DNA from: Rosellinia necatrix
Taxonomy: Eukaryota; Ascomycota; Sordariomycetes; Xylariales; Xylariaceae
DNA length: 64,000 nucleotides
Assembly (NCBI GenBank): GCA_021209875.1
Contig: JAGYVD010000009.1
Coordinates: forward strand, 62,001 to 126,000
Direction of reading: 5' to 3'
The position numbers and the translations under genes were made by a program. This document shows positions 12,877-23,207 of the stretch, one piece after another. How positions within the stretch are numbered: position 1 is the first letter of the stretch; every line of letters starts with the position of its first letter. Under the pieces are notes generated by a model that saw only the letters and a program-made list of their open reading frames with translations, did no database searches and had not been told where the DNA came from.

Positions 12877-14099
12877 TGGTGGCTTGTAGCGATGGACCTT
12901 TACGGTGCTTTTTTGTTTAACCAGAGGTCAAGCTCGAGGCTAGAGAGGGTCTGCGCCTTCAACTTGAACCATTATAGAGCTGGATAAATTTAGTTTCTAT
13001 GTTTTTATTACTCTCTCTATTCCATATTCAGTATTCCTTTCCCCGCTGGTTCCTTCGGTGATGAATACCTCGCAGGCTTGGACCATACGAGAATAACAGT
13101 AAGTGTTTAAATAATGAGTTTTCGGCGAGATTGCAGGGTTGCTACGAGCAAGCCCACAGCTCTTCCCCACCACAACTATTCAGTCCATCTAGTGCAGAAA
13201 GACGCATCTATGAATAGCAACTTGGGAACTCTCAAGACCAATACGGTGCACAAGCTCTGCAGGATCCGGAAGTTTTCCGCGTTTGATCAAACAACTCTAA
13301 CTCCGCCTTGTTCTCCTATTAATGGTAGCACTCCAGGTACTCTTCAGGGGGGAACTGAGCGATCGTATCTGCTACATCATTACCGCTATAAATGTCGACA
13401 TCTATATCCAACGTCCCAGGGCGTTTCTCCATACCCGGTAAGAAGAACGCTTCATACTCTTAATCAATTAGTGGCCAAGCTAGCACACGCAAACATTACT
13501 GTTAACCTCGGGTGTTATGTGTTTGATTATAGAAAGAATAAACAGATCCTACCATACTATCTCCCATGTAAAAGGGGTTCCATCTAATCTTTACCTAGGT
13601 GGGAACGAACTCTTTACTTTCCCCCACTATCCCATCTTCTCCACCCCTAAGCAGCACTTATATATATATCAATCGGGCTTCTCAGAATACATACGGATGG
13701 GTACGCTTCGGAGTTCACTCCAACAATGCATGATACCGACCCCCCTCGTAGTATGGTTATATAACAGGAAAGTTCACCGGATCCGATATCTAGCGAAGAA
13801 CTTGGATTACCACAGCGCATCAACAACGCAGAATTTCCCCATAATACCAAATACAGCCAGTCGGTCTATCGATCAGTCAATAAGTCAGCCCCGACTCAAG
13901 CAGACCGGCGCCTCCGTGATGTCATATAGCGTTCGTTGTGCGCACAAAAAGGCCGTCGGCAGAGTTTGAGTATGAACTACAAACTATTAATTGAGGGCGT
14001 CTACCCAATTTCATATCCCCCGGGAGTCATGTGATTCTAATAACATCAGTTCGCTACTATCCCGAACGCCTCATATGTCTAGGGAGATGCAGGGCCGCA
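12877..14099. other. Intergenic; only doubtful open frames
   Basis: A frame with ATG at 13114 is open to 13587 (157 residues) and another overlaps to 13969. Neither resembles a known family or has convincing codon bias, so I do not call a gene. The right end holds the 3' flank of the hydrolase encoded on the opposite strand. Confidence 0.4.
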
Positions 14100-15116
14100 T
14101 CAGCGCTTGCTCTCGACGAATCCGAGGTCCTGCAGCCCAGCCAGTGCCTCGCACGCCTTCTCCCACGACTTGTCTCCCTCGTAGAGCTGGCTCCTCAGGT
14201 AGGCCCAGGTCATCCGCTGCACCATGCCGAGCATCTCGGGGCTCTCGTCCTGCGTCTCGGCCGCGTCCCAGCCGCTGACGCCGCCGAGCCCGTGGCGGCC
14301 CCCCCTGACGACGAGCAGGTCCTTCGGGCCGGGCCCGTGCGTGTACGCGTCCCAGTGCCAGTCGGCCCCGCGGGCGGTCAGGTGGGGGCTGACGTCGGCG
14401 TCGCCGCCGACGACCAGGGCCGGCGCGGCCATCGTGGCGAAGTCCATCCCGTAGAACGGGACCATGGCGCGCCCGCTCTCCGACAGGTCGCCGTCGCCGC
14501 CGCCGTTCCCGGTGCCGGCGAGGACCACGCCGGCCCGGATACGCCCCTCCCGCCCGTCGAACACCGCGCCGTCCCGCGGGTCCGTGTTCCGCGCGCCGAG
14601 GAGCAGGCCCGCCGTCATGCCGCCGAACGAGTGGCCGGCGACCGCGACCCGGCCCCGGTCGAGCCGCCGGCCAGCCAGGAGGCCCGGCACCGCCGCCTCC
14701 ACGGCGTCCAGGCGGTCGAGGATCAGGCTCATGTCCCCCGGCCGCGAGCGCCAGTGCATCTCGTCGCCCGCGGCGCCCGTCACGCCGAGCGTCCGCGACG
14801 TCAGGTGCGTCGGCTGGAGCACGGCGAAGCCGTGCTTGGCCCAGAACTCGGCGAGCGGCGCGTAGCCCTGGAGTGAGGACAGCCAGTTGCTCCGCCCGTG
14901 CCCGTGCGAGAGGAGGATGATCGGTAGCGGCGCACCACCGCCACCGCCATCGCCCCCGTCCCCGCCGCCGGCGGCCGGCATCGTCACGCGGACCCGCAGC
15001 TCCGCGGCGCGCCCCGGGCTGGGGATGATCACCGGCGCGAACGAGATGATGGGCGAGGCGGGTGAGCTCACCGGGATCTTGGCGGCCGCGCCGACGAGGA
15101 CGTGCTCGGTGGCCAT
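14100..15116 (-). CDS. Alpha/beta hydrolase, PAF-acetylhydrolase/chlorophyllase-like
   Basis: Single-exon gene of 338 residues. The nucleophile elbow GHSFGG puts the catalytic serine at about residue 163. The strand before the oxyanion site is LLSHGHG (about 69-74). Plausible remaining triad members are an Asp in VVGGDAD (about 239-241) and His275 in RGGRHG. A Gly/Asp-rich low-complexity loop (about 50-61) sits before the first core strand. The fold and motif order fit esterases of the PAF-acetylhydrolase/chlorophyllase-like group; the substrate cannot be told. No signal peptide is evident, so it is probably cytosolic. The ATG at 15116 is chosen because the frame upstream runs through a poly-T tract without another ATG. 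Very high GC at third positions contrasts with the flanking intergenic DNA. Confidence 0.85.
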   Translation of the reverse strand: MATEHVLVGAAAKIPVSSPASPIISFAPVIIPSPGRAAELRVRVTMPAAGGGDGGDGGGGGAPLPIILLSHGHGRSNWLSSLQGYAPLAEFWAKHGFAVLQPTHLTSRTLGVTGAAGDEMHWRSRPGDMSLILDRLDAVEAAVPGLLAGRRLDRGRVAVAGHSFGGMTAGLLLGARNTDPRDGAVFDGREGRIRAGVVLAGTGNGGGDGDLSESGRAMVPFYGMDFATMAAPALVVGGDADVSPHLTARGADWHWDAYTHGPGPKDLLVVRGGRHGLGGVSGWDAAETQDESPEMLGMVQRMTWAYLRSQLYEGDKSWEKACEALAGLQDLGFVESKR

Positions 15117-17232
15117 ATCTTTCGTGGGTTTGGTTGGATTTTTTTTTTTTTTATAATGTGGCGGCAAAGTTGATAGGGGGAAGTAAGTGGCTTAGGTGGT
15201 AAGTAGATGATGCTGAGATGTGAGATGGCCAGAAACAAATGCTGAAGACCACTCGGTCACCACGCGTATATATACGCGGGAGCGCACTCGGCGAGCATAA
15301 TCTCCATGTTCATCTTGAGGGCATAGCCATCCCGTGTGATGGAGTTACGGACTTAAGAAAACCTGGCATTGTCCGGTGCCGCGAACCTGAGGCAACATGT
15401 TTGTGCACAATACGTGTATTGCCGGGATGACTTTCAGGTTGCGCCGCCATCAGCGTCTGTCAAACTGCTATAGTTGAATACGCGTATTCTAGAAAGCTTG
15501 TCGAAACAAGCTTATGGGGCAAGCTTAGTCGATTTCCTGCCCATGCTTACCGGATTGGTCCAGGGTCGGTAACCCTTGGCATTCCTTTGCTCGGATTTAC
15601 GAGCGTGCTGGTTGTCCGGGTTCTTCCCAACATGACTAACAGGAGATTATTTCTCTAATGTGCAGTAGATAATACAATAAAATTATACGGTTAATCTGAA
15701 GTTATTTTTTATTTATCAGAGTGTAATTAAATGTTGTAGCACACAGCAGTAGCGCTATTTGTGTGGCAGCTTATAAGTAATACAGCTACCTAGGTAGGTT
15801 TGTGTAAGCTATGCGAGAATAGAACCTCAACACGCTTTTATACGTTGCAGTTTGATCTTCGCATTTTGCAATATAGACCCCTATTCACGACGTCGTCAAT
15901 ACGCACTATCAATGGGTGACGATGCGAGTTTCAAAGACAATAGCAGATAGACGGTGTTGTAGGGCCATATACTCAGGTTAGCTTTATGGCAGGGCGCAAC
16001 AGCATAGGTGTGCAGATATAATAATCAACCTTGATAACTTAAAGTAGCCACTAGGTAAAGCGCATACCGTCTACTATCCTGGAGCTGATATTGGGAGTTG
16101 TTTATTATAATTGAAGGCAGCAAGTTATGGTCCTCAAGCACTAATGCGGGCAATTATAGCGATTAGTATGGCGATTACAGGGGGGCGCTGGGAGGACCCA
16201 TAGCGGGGCAGCCGCCCGTAACCGTCGGGACGGTTAATAACTACCAATATGTTACATACATGGGATTCCGGTTCACGGGCCGTCAACATGTCAGTGCATA
16301 CCGGCCCCGGGCGGTAACAATAGTGGGCCGTTAAAGTAGGGGTCGTGGTACTTGCTCCACGAGAGATATACCTGCTACAGGGGCATGCTCACCTAGCCTA
16401 GGGAGGTAGCCAAAGCGAATGGGCCAAAAATCGCTTTTTAACCAAGAGAACTTATCAGCTGCTCTGGAAGTGTCGCGCGCGACAAACACCTAAAATAGAA
16501 GGGCTACAGATCCGCATAGGCGAAAACGATATGCTTATCTTTAGTATCATATTTAAATACTCCCCCGTAGCGGATGTAAACATGAGATGCAAAGTCGGAA
16601 CCGCGTAGAATCAAATCCTCGGGACAATAGACCCTAACCAAGATAGCTAGCTCCCGGCCTTGGTCTACAGTCGCATACGTTCACGATGAGGAACCGCTTC
16701 ATTCTTCGAAAAAGACCACAAACCTACGCTTAATAAATGGAAATTTCCGGAGCCACTTGTTACTAAACGCTGCCTCATTAAGTACGTTAGCTGAAAGTAA
16801 GCGATATCCAAATCATCACAGGAACTCGACGAAGGCCGTGCTTCAAGGCGTCGTTCTCTATGAGCTCCGCTGCAAGATTGTCCCCGGCAGTAAAATGGCC
16901 GTATCTATTTGTTCGAGTGGACGAAAGAGGTCATTACAATGCCTTGCCTAGTTCACAGAGAGCATGGCACACCCTTAATAGTTGAGAGACGAAGGAGAGA
17001 CGGGGAAATTCACGCGTCTGCTTAAGACACTTGCTCATGCACACACGCGGCAACCTTGAGACGCACTCACAGCTAGAGTATGATCAACGAACGTGTTGGG
17101 CAGGAATCATTTAATTAAGGCTGTCCCGTATTAACTCGTAACTATTGGTTCTCGTCTATATATTCCACGCCCCTCATTACACCAAACACTCCGGATTAAA
17201 ATATACATTATGAAGTCAAGATATGGTGCAAT
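15117..17232. other. Intergenic, no gene seen
   Basis: The first 100 bp contain a poly-T tract (about 15140-15152) that is likely part of the hydrolase promoter or 5' UTR. Beyond that there are only short open frames with no coding character. A GC-rich patch at about 16180-16320 with GCCCGTAACCG and CCGGCCCCGGGCGG may be a transposon scrap. The right end is the 3' flank of the HD-domain gene. Confidence 0.45.
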
Positions 17233-18187
17233 TTATTCGCGGACGTATCCCTTGGTGATACGATCGAACGAGTGGTGGCCGGTGGCGTTGTATCCGGGCA
17301 CGTAGTTGGTACCGAAGAGCTCGACAAAGGTGTTGTAGGTAGCCTCGGGCTTGGTGGCAGCAAGCCAGGTGAAGGTGTCAATGGCGCCCTTCTGGAAGGT
17401 CTCCTTGGGGTACGCGGCGACGATGTTGTTGAAGGCCTCGGTAGGGACGTCCTCGGGGGTGAAGTTGACGCCGTCGTACCCAACGCTGTTGGTGATCCAC
17501 TTAGAGTCGATGTTCTTGTAGGCGTGGATACCCTGGGTGCCATGAAGGGCAATGCCGTCGAAGATGCGCTCGAGGCGAGCCTCGGACCAGTAGCACGGCT
17601 TGTAAGACTTGTGCGCCTTGATCCACCTCACAGCGCCGAGAGCGCCATCAACCTCGAAGCGGTTCTCCCTGTTCATATCACAATCAGTATGATTTGCACA
17701 TCAAGATGAGCCAGATGCATCATCTATAGGTGTTTGGGCCCGCCCGGGAGCAACACCGTAGCGATCGCATAGACGGCCACGAAGAATCGGACAATGACTC
17801 ACTTAGTCACCCAGGGAGAGTCGGGAGACACTGTGCCATAAAGTTAGTTACTATAAAATAAAACTATACGAGTTGTAACGACATACTGTCCCAGCCCAGG
17901 TCGTGGAGGATCGCGCCCAAAGCATGAGCCTCCAGGTCAACCTCAGCCTTGAGGGTCTCGTTGGCGTTGATAGTGGCAGCACCCAAAAGCCACGTGCGTA
18001 CGCAGTGGAAGTAGAGGTACTCGGGGAACTTAGAGATCAGTGCGTGCGCATCGCGGACGATCTGGGTGTCGACGACCTCAACACCAGCAATGACGGTAGT
18101 GGGCAGGTGCTTGCTGCCCTTGTGCTTAGGGGAAGCAAGGGCGGTGGCGCTAAGCGCAAGAACCGAAATCAAGCTGTTGACCTTCAT
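17233..18187 (-). CDS. Secreted HD-domain protein (cyanamide hydratase-like)
   Basis: Three exons: 18187-17887, a 28-nt micro-exon 17830-17803, and 17668-17233, giving 254 residues. Donors GTATGT and GTGAGT and acceptors CACAG and AACAG are canonical. Joining them yields the smooth junction GWD-MSPDSPWVTK-ENRFEVDG. Residues 1-18 are a typical signal peptide (hydrophobic core, then ALA-SP). HD-superfamily metal ligands are visible as H61 (FHCVR), H95-D96 (ILHDLGWD) and probably H152 (ALHGT). Two N-glycosylation sequons (NET, NAT) support secretion. HD proteins of this fungal group resemble cyanamide hydratases, but the reaction here is inferred only from the fold. The micro-exon is easily missed by automatic gene prediction. 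Confidence 0.87.
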
Positions 18188-21145
18188 GTTGTCGAGTAGG
18201 CTGGCGGCGGAAAGCTAAGACAGGGACTAAAGGGAGTTGTGATGGTGATGTTGAGGGGCTATCGAGATCGCCCAAACGATGGGAGATCCAGTTCTTTATA
18301 GCCACTCGTCCTAGCACCTCAACATGGGGGATATCTCGATGACAAGGTTGGGGTGTTCGATACCTCGAGCTGGCACAGCCGATCTAAGACATACTATTCG
18401 CTCTTCCATGATTTCAGATACTTGTTGATCCCATTCTTAGGATATGGAATTTCCGGAAAGCCTGGGATTAGTGCTTTGGGTAGTCTTCTGCTTGGCAACT
18501 AGTGACTAAAGTCATCAAGGCGACGACTGCTAACAAATGGAGCTAAATCGTTTAGACGATACACCGTTGTCCGACACTCGGCTAGGCTCAACGACTGTAC
18601 ACTAAATTTGGAAGGCCTCAGTCGGGACATTTCATAGTTGTGGAGCTATAAAACGGCAGTACCCGAGGATGCTCCAAGTCTTGTATTAATCTTCATTGCG
18701 GAAGAAAACCCATCATCATGCCTTTATAACATATCTTCTCTTCTCTTTCGCCCTTCGGGTTGCTGACAAGTCCTAGCGGTCGTGATTTTGAGAGCTCTTC
18801 GTTTTGAACGTGCGATATGTTCATGAATGAACGACTAGAGGCTATCGCGTCAGAAGTATAGGGGTTAACTTAACTCGAACACCTTACTAACACAATACGC
18901 CACCACGTGGTAGAGTATGGCATGACATCAGTGGGTTTTTCTTGGCCTGCATACCATTTGAATTGTCAACCAGACTTGGCGTTGCTAATGCTAGCGTCGT
19001 GATGTGCCTTATGCTTTCCCATTGTGGAAGGAAGATAGAACTCCCGTCCTATCGATACCACATTAGGCGTCTGCGTCCCTGGCTAACATCGCTCTCCCCT
19101 GGTAAGTAGCCTTGGCAGCGAAGCACGACAGTGCGGCTGAAGAGTCGGACAGGCTCCCCGGAAATTGGCGACGCTGGTATGCCCTGGCTGCTTCGGGCAG
19201 CGTAAAGATTCCGCAGTGGCCTCGGCTAAGTGTAGGAATGATAATACTGAGGCGTATACGTAATCTCATGATGCAGGTGCAGGCGGTCCTGAGAAATTCT
19301 CGTGTTTTCCACACGCGCGAAAAGAACGAATTCAAGTGTGATCGCGTTGGAATGTGGGGCAAGGATGCTCTAGAAGACATCCAAGACCGTATGCACAGAG
19401 TGTATGTTCACGGGCCGCACGCCACTGTTAATGAGCCGACGCTAACGAGCTGCTTAGATAACTAGCTAGGCCTCGTCTATTTTACAGGTGGCAGATCACA
19501 GGATTGATTGCCTGCACACGTGCTTCCCCCTCGGTTACCGCATGCATAGAGAGCCAGGCATCCAAACAAGGTTGGTCATTCTCAGGCGAATATGCCTTTT
19601 TGTCTGTGTTACCGCGTATGTATGTATGTATGTTGCTGCTTACACGGTCGTCGGTGAGCCATTATGTGGGGGTCTAAGTTCTGACAGCGCGGGAATGATT
19701 TGGAAACGCCTGCCAAGAAGCTTGGAGCGGGGAGACTATTAGCATTTCAAAGCTTGAAATTTTATTTTGAGTCAAAATTCTCACACCCGCACACCTAAGG
19801 AATTCTCGGTTTGAGCAGGGGCGAGCACCAGGGGCGGCTTAAGACATTGACGCCACATACCCCAGATGTCAGAAGTGAGACATGGGCTTAAGCTTGTTTC
19901 CATCGTTTGCCTGGTGGGGGCAGATCTTTCTACATAAAAAGTGCATACAGTATATCGTAGCTACATTATTCAAAAGCGCATTGGTTTTGGCGGTGTGCAT
20001 TATGTACATTATCTAGGAGGAGAGTAGTTATGTATAACCCCTGGCTTAACGATATGGACCGTATCGCGAGGTAATTATTTGCTTAAATGGCGTGCTCCGT
20101 CTATCCCCTTTCCTAAAATTGTAAACAGCATGATTCCATCGCGCCATACCCTTACTACAAGCAGTTCCGCGCCCTGAACCATCCCCCTCCGCACCTATTC
20201 CTACACTAGTTGGTCTGCCAACATCGTTTAGAGAACCCAGATGCACTTACGGGAGAGCGGCCTTTGAACCAGCGCAAGCATTTGGGGTCTAAACTTTCGG
20301 CGCTGATTAGCATCAAAGACTCCATTTCGGCCTGTCTTCACCCTACTACGCCCCAATATACACATAATGATATAACTAGCACCCAGAGGCATGCTATGAC
20401 GAAACTGACCTACAGCGCCGGGATAGGTGCTAACGGTACTCTGTATAAAAGCTTGTAGGTAAGACTAGGGCCTCAGGTTATCGTCAATGGCTTCCCCCAC
20501 ACCGAGGCAGTGAGGTGAGCATGGGTTCGCCTCTGCCAAGAAGGCTAGTCTTAGACTAGATTGTTTGTTTCTCTGGTTTTTATTTCATATAACTACATGC
20601 ATAAATCGCTGGACCCCTTGCTATGTTTATTACTCACCATCAACCTCACGCTGTTATCTTTATCGTGTAGTGCTGACCCGCTTCAATGTCCTAACTCCTT
20701 GAAGCAGGTCGAGAGGTTCTTGACTATGTATAAACTTTCAACAGTATGAGGAAAGGGGTGATCGAAGCACTGTTCGCCAATCGACATATGTTGTGCATCA
20801 GTAATAACATGTTTTATTTCTTATCTTATACGGGACATTCCAGTACAAATTTTCAAATGTCAATATAATTAACTGTGGCATTTACGAGTGGTCCATTTAC
20901 GATGGCTCAATTATAAATACAAGAATAGTCCATCCGAAATTAAAAAAAAAAAAAAAACAATAGGCCTTGAGAACCACACAAACATTATCTTTGAAGACAA
21001 TCCCAACCCAACATATTGAGGGTTATTTCCAGCTCTCCAGGCTGTTATTGCAATCCCGACCCTTAGGCAATGCCGAAGAGCCGATGTGCTAAATCGGTAG
21101 CGGAGTCGCTGCTCACTGCCTTTGTTCGTTCGCATAATTGTTGCC
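18188..21145. other. Intergenic, about 3 kb, no convincing gene
   Basis: Just upstream of the HD gene a compact promoter lies at about 18190-18300. Between 19060 and 19470 both strands carry overlapping open frames of about 105-117 codons with no recognisable family. A TGTATGTATGTATG run lies at about 19617-19632 and a poly-A tract at about 20941-20957. The right end is the 3' flank of the HMG-box gene. Confidence 0.4.
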
Positions 21146-23207
21146 TCACTCGTAGAGAGAGTCCATGTAGAAAACATTTTGGCTGTCCCACTCGTTGAGG
21201 TCGTCGTCAAGAAAGGATGAAGGGAGCTCTTCGGCAGTCTGGTTCGCCTGTTGCTCCTGCCCCTCGGTTTCTTGGTCGTTGCGGGTTTCGTTCCCGTCGG
21301 GATTGTTGATCTTGGGTGACGCTGGTTGGGCGCCATCTACAACGCCATCGCAGGGTTGAGCGCCATTGGGATTCTCGACGGTCGTCCCAAATGATGTGTT
21401 GTACGAAGTGTCAAACGAGTTTTCGAAGGACGTTCCGAACGGTGACGCGGTGGACTGTGGGGTGGATGGGGCAGCAGTGGACGGCGTGGCAGGTCGCACG
21501 ACGGGCGGCGTGGTGGGTTGCACGACGGGCGGCGTGGTGGGCTGCACGGCGGGCGGCGTGGTGGGTCGCATGACGGGCGGCGTAGTGGGTCGCATGACGG
21601 GCGGTGTGGTGGGTCGCACGACGGGCGGCGTGGTGGGTTGCGCGGCGGTGGCCGGCCCCGCTTGTTGAAACTGTGGGGCGAATACCTCGGCCTGGTCCTG
21701 GTACACCGGTGATTCGAAGTTGGGGTACAGGGACTGTTGTAGATCCTGGAGTTGCTGATCTAGAAAATCGTAGGAGGTTTGGGGAGGAGGGTTCTGATAG
21801 CTGAGGCATTCGTTCGAAGCTTGGGGTTGGTATATTGTCGGCTCAGGGGTTTGATAAACAGCATTCTCTGGCTGCTGAGCCGGCGGCATTGGGGCACGCG
21901 CCTGAGGGCCTACAAGAAACTGGTTCTGTTGAACCGGCGGCACTGGCACATACTCTTGGGGCGCCATAGAAAATTGGTGTTGTTGAACCGGCGGCACGGG
22001 CATATACGACTGGGGCGTCGTAGGAAACTGGTGTTGTTGAACCGGCAGCATCGGGACATTCGCCGGAGGGGGCATAGAGGCCACGCTTTGCTCTGCCGGT
22101 GATGGTGTAGCAACTCTCTGTCTCTTTAGTCGGTATTCTTCTTCCTCCTCCCGAGCCCTCTTACGGCTCAACATGCGATCCTTAAAAAAGGTGGGATTCT
22201 CCTTCTTGAACGCGTCTAACTCTATGCGGGCATCTGTAAGCCATGGTATCTTTTCGGCATCAGTCATGGCATTCCATTCGTCCTTGACTATACCAGCTTT
22301 TAATAGGAAACGCAAAAAGGTCAGCAGGGTTACATTAAGCGTTGTGTACTGGGTTTTACTTACAGATAACACCTTGGTGCATTCTCGGGTTCTCTACCCG
22401 CAAAGCTCGACTACGGGAGATTCTGAAACGGAAGAATCCGTTGGGCGGTATCTTTAACTTTTTTTTAACCCCCGCAACCTCGATATTGTCGCTGGCAGGC
22501 ACGGCGTCGATGGTTTGCTCTCCAGAGTGGCCAGCGGGCACCTAGCCAACGTTGGCTCCACTCTGGGGAGTACCACGGATTGCCGGCGCTTGGATCGGCT
22601 TGTATTGCGAGACATTATGGGAGGTCGAGGTATAGTTTTGTTGGGTTTCGGTATGATTTCTTGCTACTTGATGATTTCGGACAGCTTGGGGATTAACTTC
22701 AGGAGTTACCTGAGAATTGTTAGCTTGTTCATGATAAATGATCTCGGGTTTAATTACTCCAGGCACATGTGTCTCGAAAGGATTGGCGATGTTGTTATGG
22801 ATCGAATAATGACGAGACCCGAGGCGTAGGGTCCGTAGTCTCACCCCGGGAAGTTTACCAATAACCCCAGATGTCTCTTGCTCAATATCGTCCGGGTTAC
22901 CGAGGTAAATCCTGCGTGGTTCGGAATCGTCACGGATAAATTCTGTTGCCTTTCTAAGTAATAGCCTGTGTACATTAATGTTAGCGTTGCCATTTTTTCT
23001 CCTAAATAGCATGGTGACGGTCAGATGCCTTGCAATAATGGAAACTTACTGGGAGTTGTGCAAAAAATGACTCTGGCCTTGAGGCCCAAGTGAAAGAAAC
23101 GACGCTATGGTCAGCTTGATCGTTTTGACAGAGTTAGTCAGTTGGATAGACGCCTCTGCCCAGCGACTGGAGAACTCCAGGTTTTGGTGATTCACACTGT
23201 CCGACAT
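21146..23207 (-). CDS. MAT1-2-1-like HMG-box protein; one in-frame TAG, possibly a pseudogene
   Basis: Exons 23207-23050, 22965-22364 and 22296-21146 give 636 codons. The N-terminal domain (WAEASIQL..SVKTIKL, later IYLGNP) has the layout I associate with MAT1-2-1 proteins. A diverged MATA-type HMG box spans about residues 224-290 (IPPNGFFRFR, then ENPRMHQGVIS and KDEWNAM). Its intron splits the serine codon of the GVIS stretch, the intron position I know from MAT1-2-1 HMG boxes. Next come a basic patch (LSRKRAREEEEEYRLKRQ), Gln/Pro repeats, a PTTPP octapeptide array and an acidic tail. Codon 194 is TAG (22544-22542), one CpA C-to-T step from CAG. A phase-0 intron ending at that TAG (72 or 126 nt, weak donors) would remove it. 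The HMG-intron acceptor is AAG, not YAG. No APN2 or SLA2 is visible nearby. It would act as a nuclear DNA-binding mating-type-like regulator if expressed. Confidence 0.65.
21486..21650 (-). repeat. 24-bp coding minisatellite (PTTPP octapeptides)
   Basis: About seven tandem 24-bp units inside the last exon of the HMG-box gene. Each encodes x-x-[Q/R]-P-T-T-P-P, with V, M or A in the variable positions. The unit length keeps the frame, and units differ by a few substitutions, so unequal exchange or slippage can change copy number without frameshift. It would form a stiff proline-rich linker. Confidence 0.85.

Noticed and set aside
13114..13969. Overlapping open frames of 157 and 150 codons on the plus strand
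   Set aside because: No recognisable domain, no coding-like composition, mutual overlap in different frames and no splice model linking them.
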